A stretch of 64,000 bases of DNA, from assembly GCF_943737005.1 (NCBI RefSeq), contig NZ_CALSFU010000002.1, positions 124,001 through 188,000 of the forward strand. The letters run 5' to 3'. How positions within the stretch are numbered: the first letter of the stretch is position 1; each line of letters starts with the position of its first letter. Below the pieces are notes generated by a model that saw only the letters and a program-made list of their open reading frames with translations, had not been told where the DNA came from and did no database searches. The stretch is from Achromobacter sp. Marseille-Q4962. Lineage in GTDB: Bacteria; Pseudomonadota; Gammaproteobacteria; Burkholderiales; Burkholderiaceae_B. This document shows positions 15,413-23,773 of this stretch, piece after piece. The translations under genes and the position numbers were made by a program.

Positions 15413-16819
15413 ATGGCTACTCCATCGCCGCCTTCCCCTCTTGCCGACATCCTGCGCGCCGTCGTCCGGCGCTACCGCTTGCCGGATACGCCCGAGCTGA
15501 TCGCGGGCCAGATGCGCAACGGGCCCGCGCAGGCGCTTGCCGTGGCGGTGGAGCAGGCCCGGCTGGCGCTGGCGCGCGGGGAGGCGCCGGGCGAGGAAAC
15601 GAAACGCCGATTCCTGGACGCGCTCTGCCGCCTGATCCGCGACGCGATGCGCGAGCAGGGCGGCGACCCGGTGTTCCAGGCCATGGTGCTCCGGCGCCGC
15701 GCCGCCCGGGTGCGGGAGTACGCGTCGCTGGCCGCGCACGCGCAGCGGGATCGCCGGCGGATGCATGCGGCGGTGAATGCGGTTGCGCATCCCGCCCGGC
15801 GGCAGTCCGCCGATGCGGCGGACCTGCGCGAGGCGCTGGCCGGCCTGCGCGCGTTGGCCGCGTCGGGATCGTGGTCGGCCTTGCGCGAGGCGGCGGGCCG
15901 TCTTGCGGCCATGCCGGAGACGGCCGGCGATGGGCCGCTCGCGCAGGGGCTTGCGCGGCTGCGGGAGGCGCCGGAACTGGATCGCCTGCAGCGGCTCGAA
16001 TCGTTGATGTCCGATGAGCTGGTGCGCGAATACCAGGCGCTGTGGGGCCGGCAGGGCCCGGTTTCGGGAAGCGCCGGGGCGGCGGCGCAAGGGGTTGCCG
16101 CGCAGCGGCGCGGCGCCCGGGTCGAGGCGCTGGCCGCGCGGGCATTGCGGGCGCTGGCGCTGCGGCTCGAAACCGCGGAGCGCGGCCGGGCGGCATACCG
16201 CGTGGCGACGTCGATGCGCGTGCCGGCCACCATACCGGGCAGCCCCGATCGCGCCAAGAGCGAGTGGGACGCGGTGTTGCTGCGACGGCCCGCGACGGCC
16301 GATGAAACGGAAGCCTGGGAGGTCTGCCTGCTGGTGGAGGCCAAGGCCTCGGCGGACGCGGCGGCCACCGATCTGCCGCGGCTGCTGCGCGGCCTGCGCC
16401 TGCTGGCGCAGGCGGACGAGCGCGAGACGTATGCCTTCGAAACGCGCGAAGGCGTGGCGCGCCTGCGGGGCGCGTCGCTGCATGCGCTGACGGCCGACGA
16501 GGCGCGGTTGGCGGAAACCGTGCTTTATTGCTGCGATGCCCCCGCCGACGCCGCGCCCCGGCTGCTCAGCGCCGCCAGCCGGATGCAGTTGCTGTCCGCG
16601 CCGGCCAGCCTGGCGTTCGCCTCGGCCCTGCGGGCGCCGAGGGCGGATGAAGGGCTGCTGGAGCCGGTCTGGCGCCAGCTGCTGACCTCGCCGCAATGGG
16701 GCGGCGTGCTCAGCCAGTATCCGATGCTGCGACTGGCGCGCGGGCTGATGGTTCATGCCGACGACCTGCTGGCCGCGGCCGGCGGCGCGGCGTCGTGCGG
16801 CTCGCGCGCCGGCGAATGA
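15413..16819 (+). CDS. Hypothetical protein with a PD-(D/E)XK-like core
   Basis: This 468-residue protein is not recognised. It is rich in Ala, Arg and Leu with long helices, and no signal peptide or membrane segment is seen. Residues about 286-311 read SEWDAVLL, then about 20 residues, then CLLVEAKAS. This D-x22-E-x-K spacing and the hydrophobic strand before E-A-K fit the metal site of PD-(D/E)XK nucleases. The C-terminal third has a CC pair (VLYCCDAP). The start MATPSPPSP is chosen over an upstream in-frame start because the upstream part looks like untranslated DNA. A cytoplasmic nuclease or nuclease-fold protein is an inference. Confidence 0.65.
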   Translation: MATPSPPSPLADILRAVVRRYRLPDTPELIAGQMRNGPAQALAVAVEQARLALARGEAPGEETKRRFLDALCRLIRDAMREQGGDPVFQAMVLRRRAARVREYASLAAHAQRDRRRMHAAVNAVAHPARRQSADAADLREALAGLRALAASGSWSALREAAGRLAAMPETAGDGPLAQGLARLREAPELDRLQRLESLMSDELVREYQALWGRQGPVSGSAGAAAQGVAAQRRGARVEALAARALRALALRLETAERGRAAYRVATSMRVPATIPGSPDRAKSEWDAVLLRRPATADETEAWEVCLLVEAKASADAAATDLPRLLRGLRLLAQADERETYAFETREGVARLRGASLHALTADEARLAETVLYCCDAPADAAPRLLSAASRMQLLSAPASLAFASALRAPRADEGLLEPVWRQLLTSPQWGGVLSQYPMLRLARGLMVHADDLLAAAGGAASCGSRAGE

Positions 16820-16850
16820 CCGCCCGGCGCGGGCCGCTGTCCGTGCCGCG

Positions 16851-17347
16851 TCAGACAATCAGGGCGGCGCTTGCCATGAAGGTGGCCGTGCTGTCGAGGC
16901 GGCGCGTGCTGGCGATGGTGGGCGCCCAGCGCAGGGACAGCGACAGCGAGCGCTGGTCGGCCAATTTGCGGTCGTAGGTGAGAATGGGGCCCAGGGCGAA
17001 GTCGTGCCCCCGGAAGCCGTCGAGGCGGTCCGCCGTGGGGCCCGAGTCCTTGTCCAGCTGCAGCCGGGTCCCGGCTACCAGGCCCAGTCCGTTGCCGAAC
17101 ATTTTCCGGGCCATCACGTCCAGCCCGAATAGCGGGGCGTTGCGATAGCCGGTGGGCGCCCAGACGTTCAGGCTGAGCGACAGGTGCTGCGTTTCGGAGA
17201 AATGGCAGCCGGCGATGACGGGCGTGAAATACAGGTCGAACAGGTTGGAGGCGATGTCGCTCGTCTTGCCCTGCCGGGCCAGCAAAGCGCCAGGAGCAGG
17301 GCGCCGGGGCGAAAGGCGGCCTGGGGTGCGGACGGACGGTTCTGCAT
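16851..17347 (-). pseudogene. Decayed outer-membrane protein gene (phenol MetA/SphA-like)
   Basis: The last 130 codons encode a beta-barrel-like C-terminus: LFDLYFTPVIAGCHFSETQH, SLSLNVWAPTG and ALGPILTYDRKL, with alternating strands up to ASAALIV. These resemble the SphA/phenol-degradation meta-pathway outer-membrane family, which normally has about 300 residues. An ATG at 17347 gives a signal-like MQNRPSAPQAAFRPGALLL, but in another frame. So the signal peptide and C-terminal half survive, while the middle is deleted and the join is out of frame. The tail is unlikely to be made. Confidence 0.7.
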
Positions 17348-17464
17348 GGCGACGTGTCCTCATCCCTTGCATGTCAGGGCTCCGCTGCGCAAAGCGTATC
17401 GATCGGCACAAGCAAAGCGACGGGCCGTCGCATCGGTTTGGTTTCTGCCCAATTCCGGAACTCG

Positions 17465-17944
17465 TCAATTCTCCATCGGGGCGGGCGGCGGCCGCCGGGC
17501 GCCGAGCGGGTCGGCCTCGCGCGGATCGGCCGGTTCCAGCGCGTAGCCGATTTCGCCGGCCGCCTCAGCGAGGATCTTCTGCGCCAGGCCGAAGGCGGTG
17601 TTGGCGGCGGGCACGCCGGCGTAGATTGCGTTCTGCAGCAGCACTTCCTTGAGTTCGTCGGGCGAGAGCCGGGAGTCGTCGGTGGCCGTCAGCGCCGCTC
17701 GCACGTGCAATTCGAATTCCTCCCAGCGCGCCAGGGCCAGCGTCACGGACAGCACCATCATGCGGCGCGCCTTGCGAGGCAGGCCGTCGCGGCTCCAGAT
17801 GTCGTGCCAGGCATAACGCGTGATGAGGTTCTGGTATTCGGCCGTGAAGCCGGTGGCGCGCGAAAGCGAGCGATCGACCCATGCGTCGCCCAGGACGGCC
17901 CGCCGGTTGGCGAGCCCTTGCTCGAAATCGTCTTTGCGGCTCAT
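17465..17944 (-). CDS. 4-carboxymuconolactone decarboxylase-like protein (PcaC family)
   Basis: This 159-residue protein, starting MSRKDDFEQGLANRRAVLG, matches the PcaC type closely. It has the N-terminal GLANRRAVLGDAWVDRSL block, WHDIWSRDGLPRKARRMMVL and EFELHVRAALTATDDSRLSPDE. PcaC removes CO2 from gamma-carboxymuconolactone in the protocatechuate pathway. No other protocatechuate gene is nearby, so it may act on a related lactone or beta-keto acid from the CoA-lyase cluster upstream. A strong hairpin separates it from the Bug gene, so its expression may differ. Confidence 0.87.
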   Translation of the reverse strand: MSRKDDFEQGLANRRAVLGDAWVDRSLSRATGFTAEYQNLITRYAWHDIWSRDGLPRKARRMMVLSVTLALARWEEFELHVRAALTATDDSRLSPDELKEVLLQNAIYAGVPAANTAFGLAQKILAEAAGEIGYALEPADPREADPLGARRPPPAPMEN

Positions 17945-17976
17945 CGAGGTTCCTTGTTCGGGGAAGTACGGCGAGC

Positions 17977-18013
17977 ATAAAGCCAGGGACGCCGGCGCGC
18001 AGGCGTCCCTGGC
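17977..18013 (-). terminator. Intrinsic terminator between Bug and pcaC-like genes
   Basis: GCCAGGGACGCC and GGCGTCCCTGGC are perfect 12-bp arms around an 8-base loop. On the minus strand the stem is followed by TTTATGC. It lies after the Bug stop and 33 bp before the decarboxylase ATG, so it may stop or reduce read-through. The short T run makes partial termination likely. Confidence 0.65.
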
Positions 18014-18031
18014 CATGCCCGGGCGGGGCGG

Positions 18032-19006
18032 TCAGTTGACCTGGATGTTGTTGGCCTTGACCACCTCCGCCCAGCGCGTCTGCTCTTCGTCGACGAACCT
18101 GGCGAAGTCGGCGGCGCTGCTGCCCACCGGGGTGAGGCCCAGCTTGCCGAGCTTTTCCCGGGTTTCGGGGCGCGCCAGCGCTTTCTGGACCACGTCCTGC
18201 AGCCTGGTCACCACCTCGGGCGGCGCGCCTGCCGGCAGGAAGAAACCGTTCCATTCCACCACGTCGAAGTTCTTCACGCCGGATTCCGCCACGGTGGGCA
18301 CGTCGGGCAGTTCGGGCATGCGCCTGGACGAGGACACCGCCAGGGCCTTGAGCTTGCCGCCGGTGACGTAGTTGAGGCTGGAGGCGGCATTGGCGAAGTA
18401 CACGTCGACCTGCCCCCCCATGACGTCCACGATGGCGGGCGCACCGCCCTTGTACGGCACGTGGATGGCCTTGATGCCCGTGTCTTTCTTCAGCAGTTCG
18501 GCAGCCATCTGGGCCAGGCTGCCGGGGCCGTACGATGCGTAGGTGTAGTGGTTGGGCTGGTCTTTGGCGGCCTTGATGAAATCGGACAGCGAACCAAAGG
18601 CGGAGCCGGGCGCGGCCACCAGGATGTTGGGCACGCTGACCGCCTGCGATACCGGGATGAAGTCTTTCTTCGCGTCATAGGGCAGCTTGCGCAGCGCCGG
18701 ATTGATGGCGAAGGCCGAGGCGTCGTAGAGCACGGTGTAGCCGTCGGGATTGGCCCGCGCCACGTAGGCCGCGCCGATGGAGCCGCTGGCGCCGCCCTTG
18801 TTCTCGATGACGACGCTCTGGCCGCTGGTTTCGGCCATGCCTTGCGCGATGATGCGGGCGGCGTTGTCGGCCCCGCCGCCGGCGGAATAGGGCACGACAA
18901 CGGTGATGGGCTTGTCGGGATAGCCGGCGGCCTGCGCGGCCGCCGCGGCGGTCAGGCCGAGGGCCGCGGCCAGGGCGGCGCGGGCCGGGTGAGTGCGTTT
19001 CTTCAT
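18032..19006 (-). CDS. Bug/TctC-family periplasmic solute-binding protein
   Basis: This is a 324-residue binding protein. The signal MKKRTHPARAALAAALGLTA ends near AQA-AG. Family blocks are KPITVVVPYSAGGGADNAAR, ENKGGASGSIG, VPYKGGAPAIVDVMGG and LPDVPTVAE. It lies in the middle of the CoA-transferase/lyase/cyclase cluster, so it probably captures the substrate of that pathway for import. The transporter membrane partner is not encoded here. Confidence 0.93.
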   Translation of the reverse strand: MKKRTHPARAALAAALGLTAAAAAQAAGYPDKPITVVVPYSAGGGADNAARIIAQGMAETSGQSVVIENKGGASGSIGAAYVARANPDGYTVLYDASAFAINPALRKLPYDAKKDFIPVSQAVSVPNILVAAPGSAFGSLSDFIKAAKDQPNHYTYASYGPGSLAQMAAELLKKDTGIKAIHVPYKGGAPAIVDVMGGQVDVYFANAASSLNYVTGGKLKALAVSSSRRMPELPDVPTVAESGVKNFDVVEWNGFFLPAGAPPEVVTRLQDVVQKALARPETREKLGKLGLTPVGSSAADFARFVDEEQTRWAEVVKANNIQVN

Positions 19007-19092
19007 GTCTGCTCCATTCTCCTGTGCGGGAAGCGGGGGGCTTGTTGGAATCGTTGTGTCGTCAGGGGGGCGGGCGGTCCGGGGATCGGGTG

Positions 19093-20097
19093 TCAGACCG
19101 TGGCGATGGGGTTGACCGGCGCGCCGACCAGGCCCGGCAGGTGCATCGGGGCGGCGGTCAGGAAGAAGGCGTGGCGATGGTTCCGTCGCAGCCAGTGCGC
19201 GAGCGGCGTGAGGTGCCATAGCTCGCCCAGCGGCAGGCCGAGCTTGAACAGGCAGTGTTCGTGCAGGGGCAGCAGCGCGCCGCGCTCCGTGTCGAGATGA
19301 TGGTTGCGCAGCTCGACTGCGTGGTTGTCGGCCGCGATGGCGGCGATGCGGCTGTCGGTGATCCACGCGAGCAGGCCGGGGTCGCCGCCGTCGAGCACGC
19401 AGCAACGGGTCTTCAGCCGGTGCTGTTCGTTGTCGGCCAGCGTGAGCGCGAGATCGGCCAGGCCGGTGTGCAGGCACAGCACGTCGCCCGGGCGCACGGT
19501 TACGCCGTCGGCCTGCATGACGCGCATGAGGTCGGCGTGGGTGATCTTGCGCTGTTCGTCGCCGAAATGCGCGCGCAGGTCCACCATGACGCCCCGGCCC
19601 TGGATGCCGTGGCGCGCCATGGGGGCGATGGACAGGTCGCGCGTGCCGGCGAAGCCTTCGCGGCCGGGCGCGCTGACGGTGTAGCCGTTGTAGCCCGTGG
19701 GCTGGGGCGTGCCGTTGCCCCGCGCATCGTAGAGCGAACCCACGTGTCCGAGGGCGTCCCATTGGGTGGAGTACTGCGGCGAGAGGGTGACGCTGTCGTC
19801 GCTGATGACGTCGGTGGCGCCGGGCACGTCGTTGGCCAGGGGGTAGCGGTAGACGGGCACGCCGTTCTTCTCGGCGGGCCGGATCACGGGGCCCTTGCGC
19901 CTCGGGTTCAGCACCGGCGCGCGCGGCACCGTCAATGGCAGGCTGAGCGAGAACGACAGCCCTTCGCGGATCTCGGCCGCGGCGGCCAGGCGCGCGGCGC
20001 GGTCCAGGTGGTTGAGGGTGCCCAACTGGTCGTCGGGACCGAAATCGCCCCAGTTCGACCCTTCGGGCCGCTGGCGGTAACGCGGTGTCTGGCTCAT
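19093..20097 (-). CDS. Cyclase-family metal-dependent hydrolase
   Basis: This 334-residue protein of the cyclase family (isatin hydrolase and kynurenine formamidase relatives) starts MSQTPRYRQRPEGSNWGDFG. The metal-binding region reads STQWDALGHVGSLYDARGN, a variant of the usual H-x-G-T-H-x-D seen in the longer cyclase proteins. A later block, AADNHAVELRN, with the C-terminal PLHEHCLFKLGLPLGELWHL, completes the family pattern. It probably hydrolyses an amide or cyclic bond in the pathway shared with its neighbours. It lies between the CoA-transferase and Bug genes on the same strand. Confidence 0.85.
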   Translation of the reverse strand: MSQTPRYRQRPEGSNWGDFGPDDQLGTLNHLDRAARLAAAAEIREGLSFSLSLPLTVPRAPVLNPRRKGPVIRPAEKNGVPVYRYPLANDVPGATDVISDDSVTLSPQYSTQWDALGHVGSLYDARGNGTPQPTGYNGYTVSAPGREGFAGTRDLSIAPMARHGIQGRGVMVDLRAHFGDEQRKITHADLMRVMQADGVTVRPGDVLCLHTGLADLALTLADNEQHRLKTRCCVLDGGDPGLLAWITDSRIAAIAADNHAVELRNHHLDTERGALLPLHEHCLFKLGLPLGELWHLTPLAHWLRRNHRHAFFLTAAPMHLPGLVGAPVNPIATV

Positions 20098-20162
20098 GGC
20101 CTCGTCGTCTCCTCGCCCGTTTTCGTCGAGCGTCGTTGTTGATGCGGCGGCTGGCGCGGCGG

Positions 20163-21368
20163 CTAGCGCACCGCCGCGCCTCCCAGCAGCCCGTCGATCT
20201 CCGCCGGACCATAGCCCAGTTCGGCCAGAATGGCGCGGCTGTGCTCGCCCAGGCCCGGGGCGCCGCGCGGCGGGGCGGCGGCGCCGTCCCTGTTGCCGCC
20301 TTCGTCGAAGCGCGCCCAGCGCGCCAGGCCCAGGTACTCGCCGGCCTGGGGGTTGCGCAGGGTCTGCATAAAGCCCATGGCCTGGACCTGCGGGTGGTCG
20401 AACATGTCTTCCACGCGGTTGACCACCGCGCACGGCACGCTCTGGCCGAAGCGCTCGGCCCATTCGGCGGCGCTGGCGCCCGCCAGGGCGCGCCGCACCC
20501 GGGGCACCAGCTCGTCGGCGCGGGCCGCGCGCTTCTTGACCGTATCGTAGTCGGGGTGTTCGGCCAGTTCGTCCAGGCCGAGATGGCCGCACAGCGCGCG
20601 CCAGAAGTGCGGCGTGTTGGCCGAGATGTACAGATAGCCTTCGCGCGTGGGATGGATGCCCGTGATGCCGCCCGACCGCATGTCGCGCTCGATGGCGCGC
20701 GGCTCGCCGTCGGCCCAGACCAGCCGCGCGGACTGCATGGCCAGGGCGCTGCCCAGCAGCGAGACTTCGATGGCTTGGCCGCGGCCGGTGCGCTCGCGCC
20801 GGTAGAGCGCGGCCGAGACGCTGCTGGAGATCAGCGCGGCGCCGTAGTAATCGACCACGGAACCGTACAGGATTTCCGGCGGTCCGCCGGGCTTGCCCTG
20901 CGAGGCGCACATGCCCGTCATGGATTGCAGCACCTGGTCGTAGCCGGCGTGGCCGGCCATGGGGCCCCGGGCGCCGTAGCCCGTCATGGCGCAGTACACC
21001 AGGCGCGGATTGACGGCCGCGAGCGTGGCGTAGCCGATGTTCAGCCGTTCCGGCACGCCCGGGCGGAAATTGTGCACCAGCACGTCCGCTTCGCGGACCA
21101 GCCGCGTCAACACTTCGTAGCCGGCCGGCTCCTTGAGGTTGAGGCAGATGCCGCGTTTGTTGCGGTTGATGCCGAGAAATGCCCGGCTTTCGGCCGCCAG
21201 GGTGGACGGATACTTGCGCAGGTTGTCGCCTTCGGGCGGCTCGATCTTGACGACCTCGGCGCCCAGATCGCCCAGCAGCGCGCAGCCGTACGGGCCGGCG
21301 ATGTAGGCGCTCAGGTCCAGCACCTTGACGCCGGCCAGGGGAAGATCGGAAACAGCGGGTTGTTGCAT
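20163..21368 (-). CDS. CaiB/BaiF-family (class III) CoA-transferase
   Basis: This is a 401-residue formyl-CoA transferase-type enzyme. The N-terminal block VKVLDLSAYIAGPYGCALLG and EVVKIEPPEGDN match the family. NRNKRGICLNLKEPAG and DVLVHNFRPGVPERLNIGYA lead to the active-site region with the Asp nucleophile. It moves CoA between carboxylic acids without ATP. Next to a CoA-ester lyase it suggests activation of a dicarboxylate or hydroxy acid followed by C-C cleavage. It starts after a terminator placed at the lyase stop. Confidence 0.92.
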   Translation of the reverse strand: MQQPAVSDLPLAGVKVLDLSAYIAGPYGCALLGDLGAEVVKIEPPEGDNLRKYPSTLAAESRAFLGINRNKRGICLNLKEPAGYEVLTRLVREADVLVHNFRPGVPERLNIGYATLAAVNPRLVYCAMTGYGARGPMAGHAGYDQVLQSMTGMCASQGKPGGPPEILYGSVVDYYGAALISSSVSAALYRRERTGRGQAIEVSLLGSALAMQSARLVWADGEPRAIERDMRSGGITGIHPTREGYLYISANTPHFWRALCGHLGLDELAEHPDYDTVKKRAARADELVPRVRRALAGASAAEWAERFGQSVPCAVVNRVEDMFDHPQVQAMGFMQTLRNPQAGEYLGLARWARFDEGGNRDGAAAPPRGAPGLGEHSRAILAELGYGPAEIDGLLGGAAVR

Positions 21369-21393
21369 AGGGTGGTCGTTCGGAATCCGTGGG

Positions 21394-21421
21394 AAAAGAA
21401 AAAGGCGCGCGGACAGCGCCT
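21394..21421 (-). terminator. Intrinsic terminator at the end of the CoA-ester lyase gene
   Basis: On the minus strand AGGCGC-TGTCCGC-GCGCCT is followed by TTTTTCTTTTC. The stem overlaps the lyase stop codon, and the T run lies before the CoA-transferase ATG. The two genes would then need read-through or separate promoters. Confidence 0.75.
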
Positions 21422-22262
21422 AGCCTGCGCCGGCCGCCAGCAGCACGTCGCGCGCGCGGCGCACGAAGGGGGCATCGATCATGCGGCCGTCGAGCAGGAA
21501 AGCGCCCACGCCGGACCGCGCCCGGCTTTCGGCCACGACGCGGCGCGCATGCTCGATTTCCTCGGAGGAAAAACCGAAGACCTCGTTGGCGATGGCGACC
21601 TGGCTCGGATGGATGCACGATTTGCCGAGCAAGCCCAGCGAACGCGAGAGCCGGGCCTCGGCGCGGAAGCCTTCGGGGTCTTGCACGCGGGGATAGGCGG
21701 CGTCCAGCGCATACTTGCCCGCCGCGCCCGCGGCCAGGCGCACGGCCAGCAGCACGGGGCGCAGCGTTTCCGGGGCGTAGCGCTCGATGCCCAGGGGCTC
21801 GAACAGGTCGGCCAGCCCTAGCTGCAGGCCGCGGACGCGCTCGTGCGCGGCGGCGAGTCCGGCCGCGCGCGCCAGGCCCCGCGGCGTTTCGACGTTGACC
21901 AGGAAGCCGCCGCGAAAACCCGCGGCCGTGGCCTGTTCGATGGCGCGGCGCACCGCGTCGGCGTCCTCGGTCTTGGGCACGTTGAGCAGGTCGACCGGCA
22001 AGCGGCCGAGCGCGGCGAGATCGTCGGCGTACCAGGGCGTGTCGGCCGCGTTGATGCGGACGATAATTTTCTTGGGATGCGCGGCGGCTGGCGCCGCGGC
22101 GGCGCGCCGCGCCAGCCAGTCGGCGAGCAGGGCGCGCGCCTCGGGCTTGCGGTCGGGCGCGACGGCATCCTCGAGGTCGAAGGAAATCGCATCGGCCTCG
22201 CTGGCCATGGCTTTTTCAAAGAGTTCCGGGCGCGAGGCCGGCACGAACAGCTTGCTTTTCAT
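21420..22262 (-). CDS. HpcH/HpaI-family CoA-ester lyase (citrate lyase beta-like)
   Basis: This 280-residue enzyme has the CitE-like start SKLFVPASRPELFEKAM, then DAISFDLEDAVAPDRKPEAR with the metal ligands. IIVRINAADTPWYADDL, FLVNVETPRGLARA and LGLLGKSCIHPSQVAIANE follow. Such enzymes cleave malyl-, citramalyl- or similar CoA esters to acetyl-CoA or propionyl-CoA and a 2-oxo acid, with Mg2+. It is the first gene of the minus-strand cluster and is divergent from a LysR gene. The exact CoA ester is unknown. Confidence 0.9.
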   Translation of the reverse strand: MKSKLFVPASRPELFEKAMASEADAISFDLEDAVAPDRKPEARALLADWLARRAAAAPAAAHPKKIIVRINAADTPWYADDLAALGRLPVDLLNVPKTEDADAVRRAIEQATAAGFRGGFLVNVETPRGLARAAGLAAAHERVRGLQLGLADLFEPLGIERYAPETLRPVLLAVRLAAGAAGKYALDAAYPRVQDPEGFRAEARLSRSLGLLGKSCIHPSQVAIANEVFGFSSEEIEHARRVVAESRARSGVGAFLLDGRMIDAPFVRRARDVLLAAGAG

Positions 22263-22330
22263 GAATATCTCCTGGGCCGGATTTTGACCTGGGAGCCCGT
22301 GCGCGTGGGCCAGCGGAGATTCGATCAAAA

Positions 22331-22345
22331 GATAGAATATCTATC
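22331..22345. promoter_or_regulatory. LysR-type binding site candidate upstream of lysR and lyase
   Basis: GATAGA-ATA-TCTATC is a perfect 6-bp inverted repeat ending 3 bp before the LysR ATG and 69 bp before the lyase start. LysR regulators bind dyads with T-N11-A cores in such divergent gaps. Its closeness to the start suggests autorepression. Confidence 0.5.
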
Positions 22346-22348
22346 ATC

Positions 22349-23224
22349 ATGAACACCGATTTCCTGCACACGCTCGTGGCCGTGGCCCGTTACGGCTCCA
22401 TGGCCGAGGCCGCCCGCAGGCTGGGCCTGACCCATGGCGCCGTGGCGCAGCAGATCCGCGCGCTCGAGCACGAGCTGGGCGCGCCGCTGGTGGCGCGCGC
22501 CGGACGCACGGTGCACCTGACCGCCAAGGCGGCGGAGCTGCTCGCGCCCGTGCAGGAGGTGCTGGCAAGCCTGGAGCAGATCCGCTATCTGGCGCGCTCG
22601 GGCGAGGTCATGGGCGAGTTGCGGCTGGGCGCGGGCAACACCGCGCTCAATTCCGTGGTGCCGGCCATTCTGGAAAGGCTGGTGGCGCGCCATCCGCTGG
22701 TCAACGTGGCGCTGACGCCGGGGCATTCCGCGCGTTTCTACCCGGCGGTGGAAGCGGGGGAAATCGACGCGGCCATCGCGCTGCAAGCGCCTTATCCGCT
22801 CTCCAAGAGCATGGGCTGGCAGCTTCTGCGCGAAGAGCCTTATGTGCTGGCCGCGGCGCCCCGGCTGGCGGGGCGCGATCCCCACGCCCTGCTGGCCAGC
22901 GAGCCCTTCATCCGCTATCAGCGCAACGATTGGGGAGGCCGGCACGTCGACGACTACCTGCGGCGGGTCGGCATCACGCCGCGCGACCGCTTCGAGCTCA
23001 ACGCCATCGAAGCCATTGCCGTCATGGTGAGCCGCGACCTGGGCGTGGCCATCCTGCCGCTGTCCACCAACGGGGCCATCGAGCGGCTGGGCCTGGCCGC
23101 GCTGCCGCTGCCGGCGCCGTGCGAGCCGCGCCGCTTCGGCCTGATCTGGCTGCGCGGTTCGTCCCGGCTGGCGCTGATCCAGGCGTTTCGCGAGACGGCG
23201 GTGGAGGAGTACGGCAAGCTGTGA
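22349..23224 (+). CDS. LysR-family transcriptional regulator
   Basis: This is a 291-residue LysR regulator with the helix-turn-helix at residues 1-60 (FLHTLVAVARYGSMAEAARR, LTHGAVAQQIRALEHELG). The effector domain begins GELRLGAGNTALNSVVPAIL. It diverges from the CoA-ester lyase/CoA-transferase cluster, which it probably controls through the 22331-22345 repeat. The second residue pattern HGAVAQQIR is a mild variant of the usual QPAVSRQI. Confidence 0.92.
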   Translation: MNTDFLHTLVAVARYGSMAEAARRLGLTHGAVAQQIRALEHELGAPLVARAGRTVHLTAKAAELLAPVQEVLASLEQIRYLARSGEVMGELRLGAGNTALNSVVPAILERLVARHPLVNVALTPGHSARFYPAVEAGEIDAAIALQAPYPLSKSMGWQLLREEPYVLAAAPRLAGRDPHALLASEPFIRYQRNDWGGRHVDDYLRRVGITPRDRFELNAIEAIAVMVSRDLGVAILPLSTNGAIERLGLAALPLPAPCEPRRFGLIWLRGSSRLALIQAFRETAVEEYGKL

Positions 23225-23266
23225 CGCGCGGGCCCGCGCCCGCCGCGCCGCCGGCCTCGGGCCCCT

Positions 23267-23294
23267 CCCGGCCGGACCTACCCGGCCGGACCTA
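23267..23294. repeat. 14-bp tandem duplication at the CBS gene stop
   Basis: CCCGGCCGGACCTA occurs twice in direct succession between the LysR end and the convergent CBS gene. The second copy includes the CBS stop codon. It is probably a recent slippage duplication. Confidence 0.8.
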
Positions 23295-23747
23295 CTCCGC
23301 CTGCGCCAGCAGGGCGCGCAGGATGTCGCGCCGGCTCACCACGCCGACCAGCTTGCCGTCGCGGGTCACGGGCACCCGCTTGATGCTGCGGCAGACCAGG
23401 ATGTCGGCGATCCGCGCCAGGCCGGTGCTCTCGTCCACGGCCACGGGCGGGCTGCTCATCACGTCGCGGGCGGTTCTTTCGGCCAGGTGCAGGCTGCGCA
23501 GGAACTCCGGGTTGAGCGGATGTCCCTCGGCTAGCTGGGCCAGCCAGTGCTCCTGCTTGCGCTGGTGCACGCTGTCCTGGCGGTGCACCAGGTCGCCTTC
23601 GCTCACCAGCCCGATCAGCCGCCCGTCGCTTTCGGTCACCATGACGGCGCTGATGTTGCGGTCCAGCATGGTGCGGATGATGGCGGATACGGGCGTATCG
23701 GGCGTTACGCTGAGCGGGTCGGGGGTCATGAGATCGCGTGCTCGCAT
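23292..23747 (-). CDS. CBS-domain pair protein
   Basis: This 151-residue protein starts MRARDLMTPDPLSVTPDTPV after GGAGAACCGCC. It has two CBS motifs: residues about 5-55 ending LIGLVSEGDLVHRQ, and residues about 90-145 (RDVMSSPPVAVDESTGLARI, KLVGVVSRRDILRAL). A charged linker with HQRKQEHW separates them. CBS pairs bind adenosyl nucleotides or other ligands and sense energy state. It lies 26 bp after Hsp20 and probably shares its FNR-box promoter. CBS proteins like this are common in FNR/Anr-type low-oxygen regulons. Confidence 0.88.
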   Translation of the reverse strand: MRARDLMTPDPLSVTPDTPVSAIIRTMLDRNISAVMVTESDGRLIGLVSEGDLVHRQDSVHQRKQEHWLAQLAEGHPLNPEFLRSLHLAERTARDVMSSPPVAVDESTGLARIADILVCRSIKRVPVTRDGKLVGVVSRRDILRALLAQAE

Positions 23748-23773
23748 GGCGGTTCTCCGGAAAAGGCGGCGGA

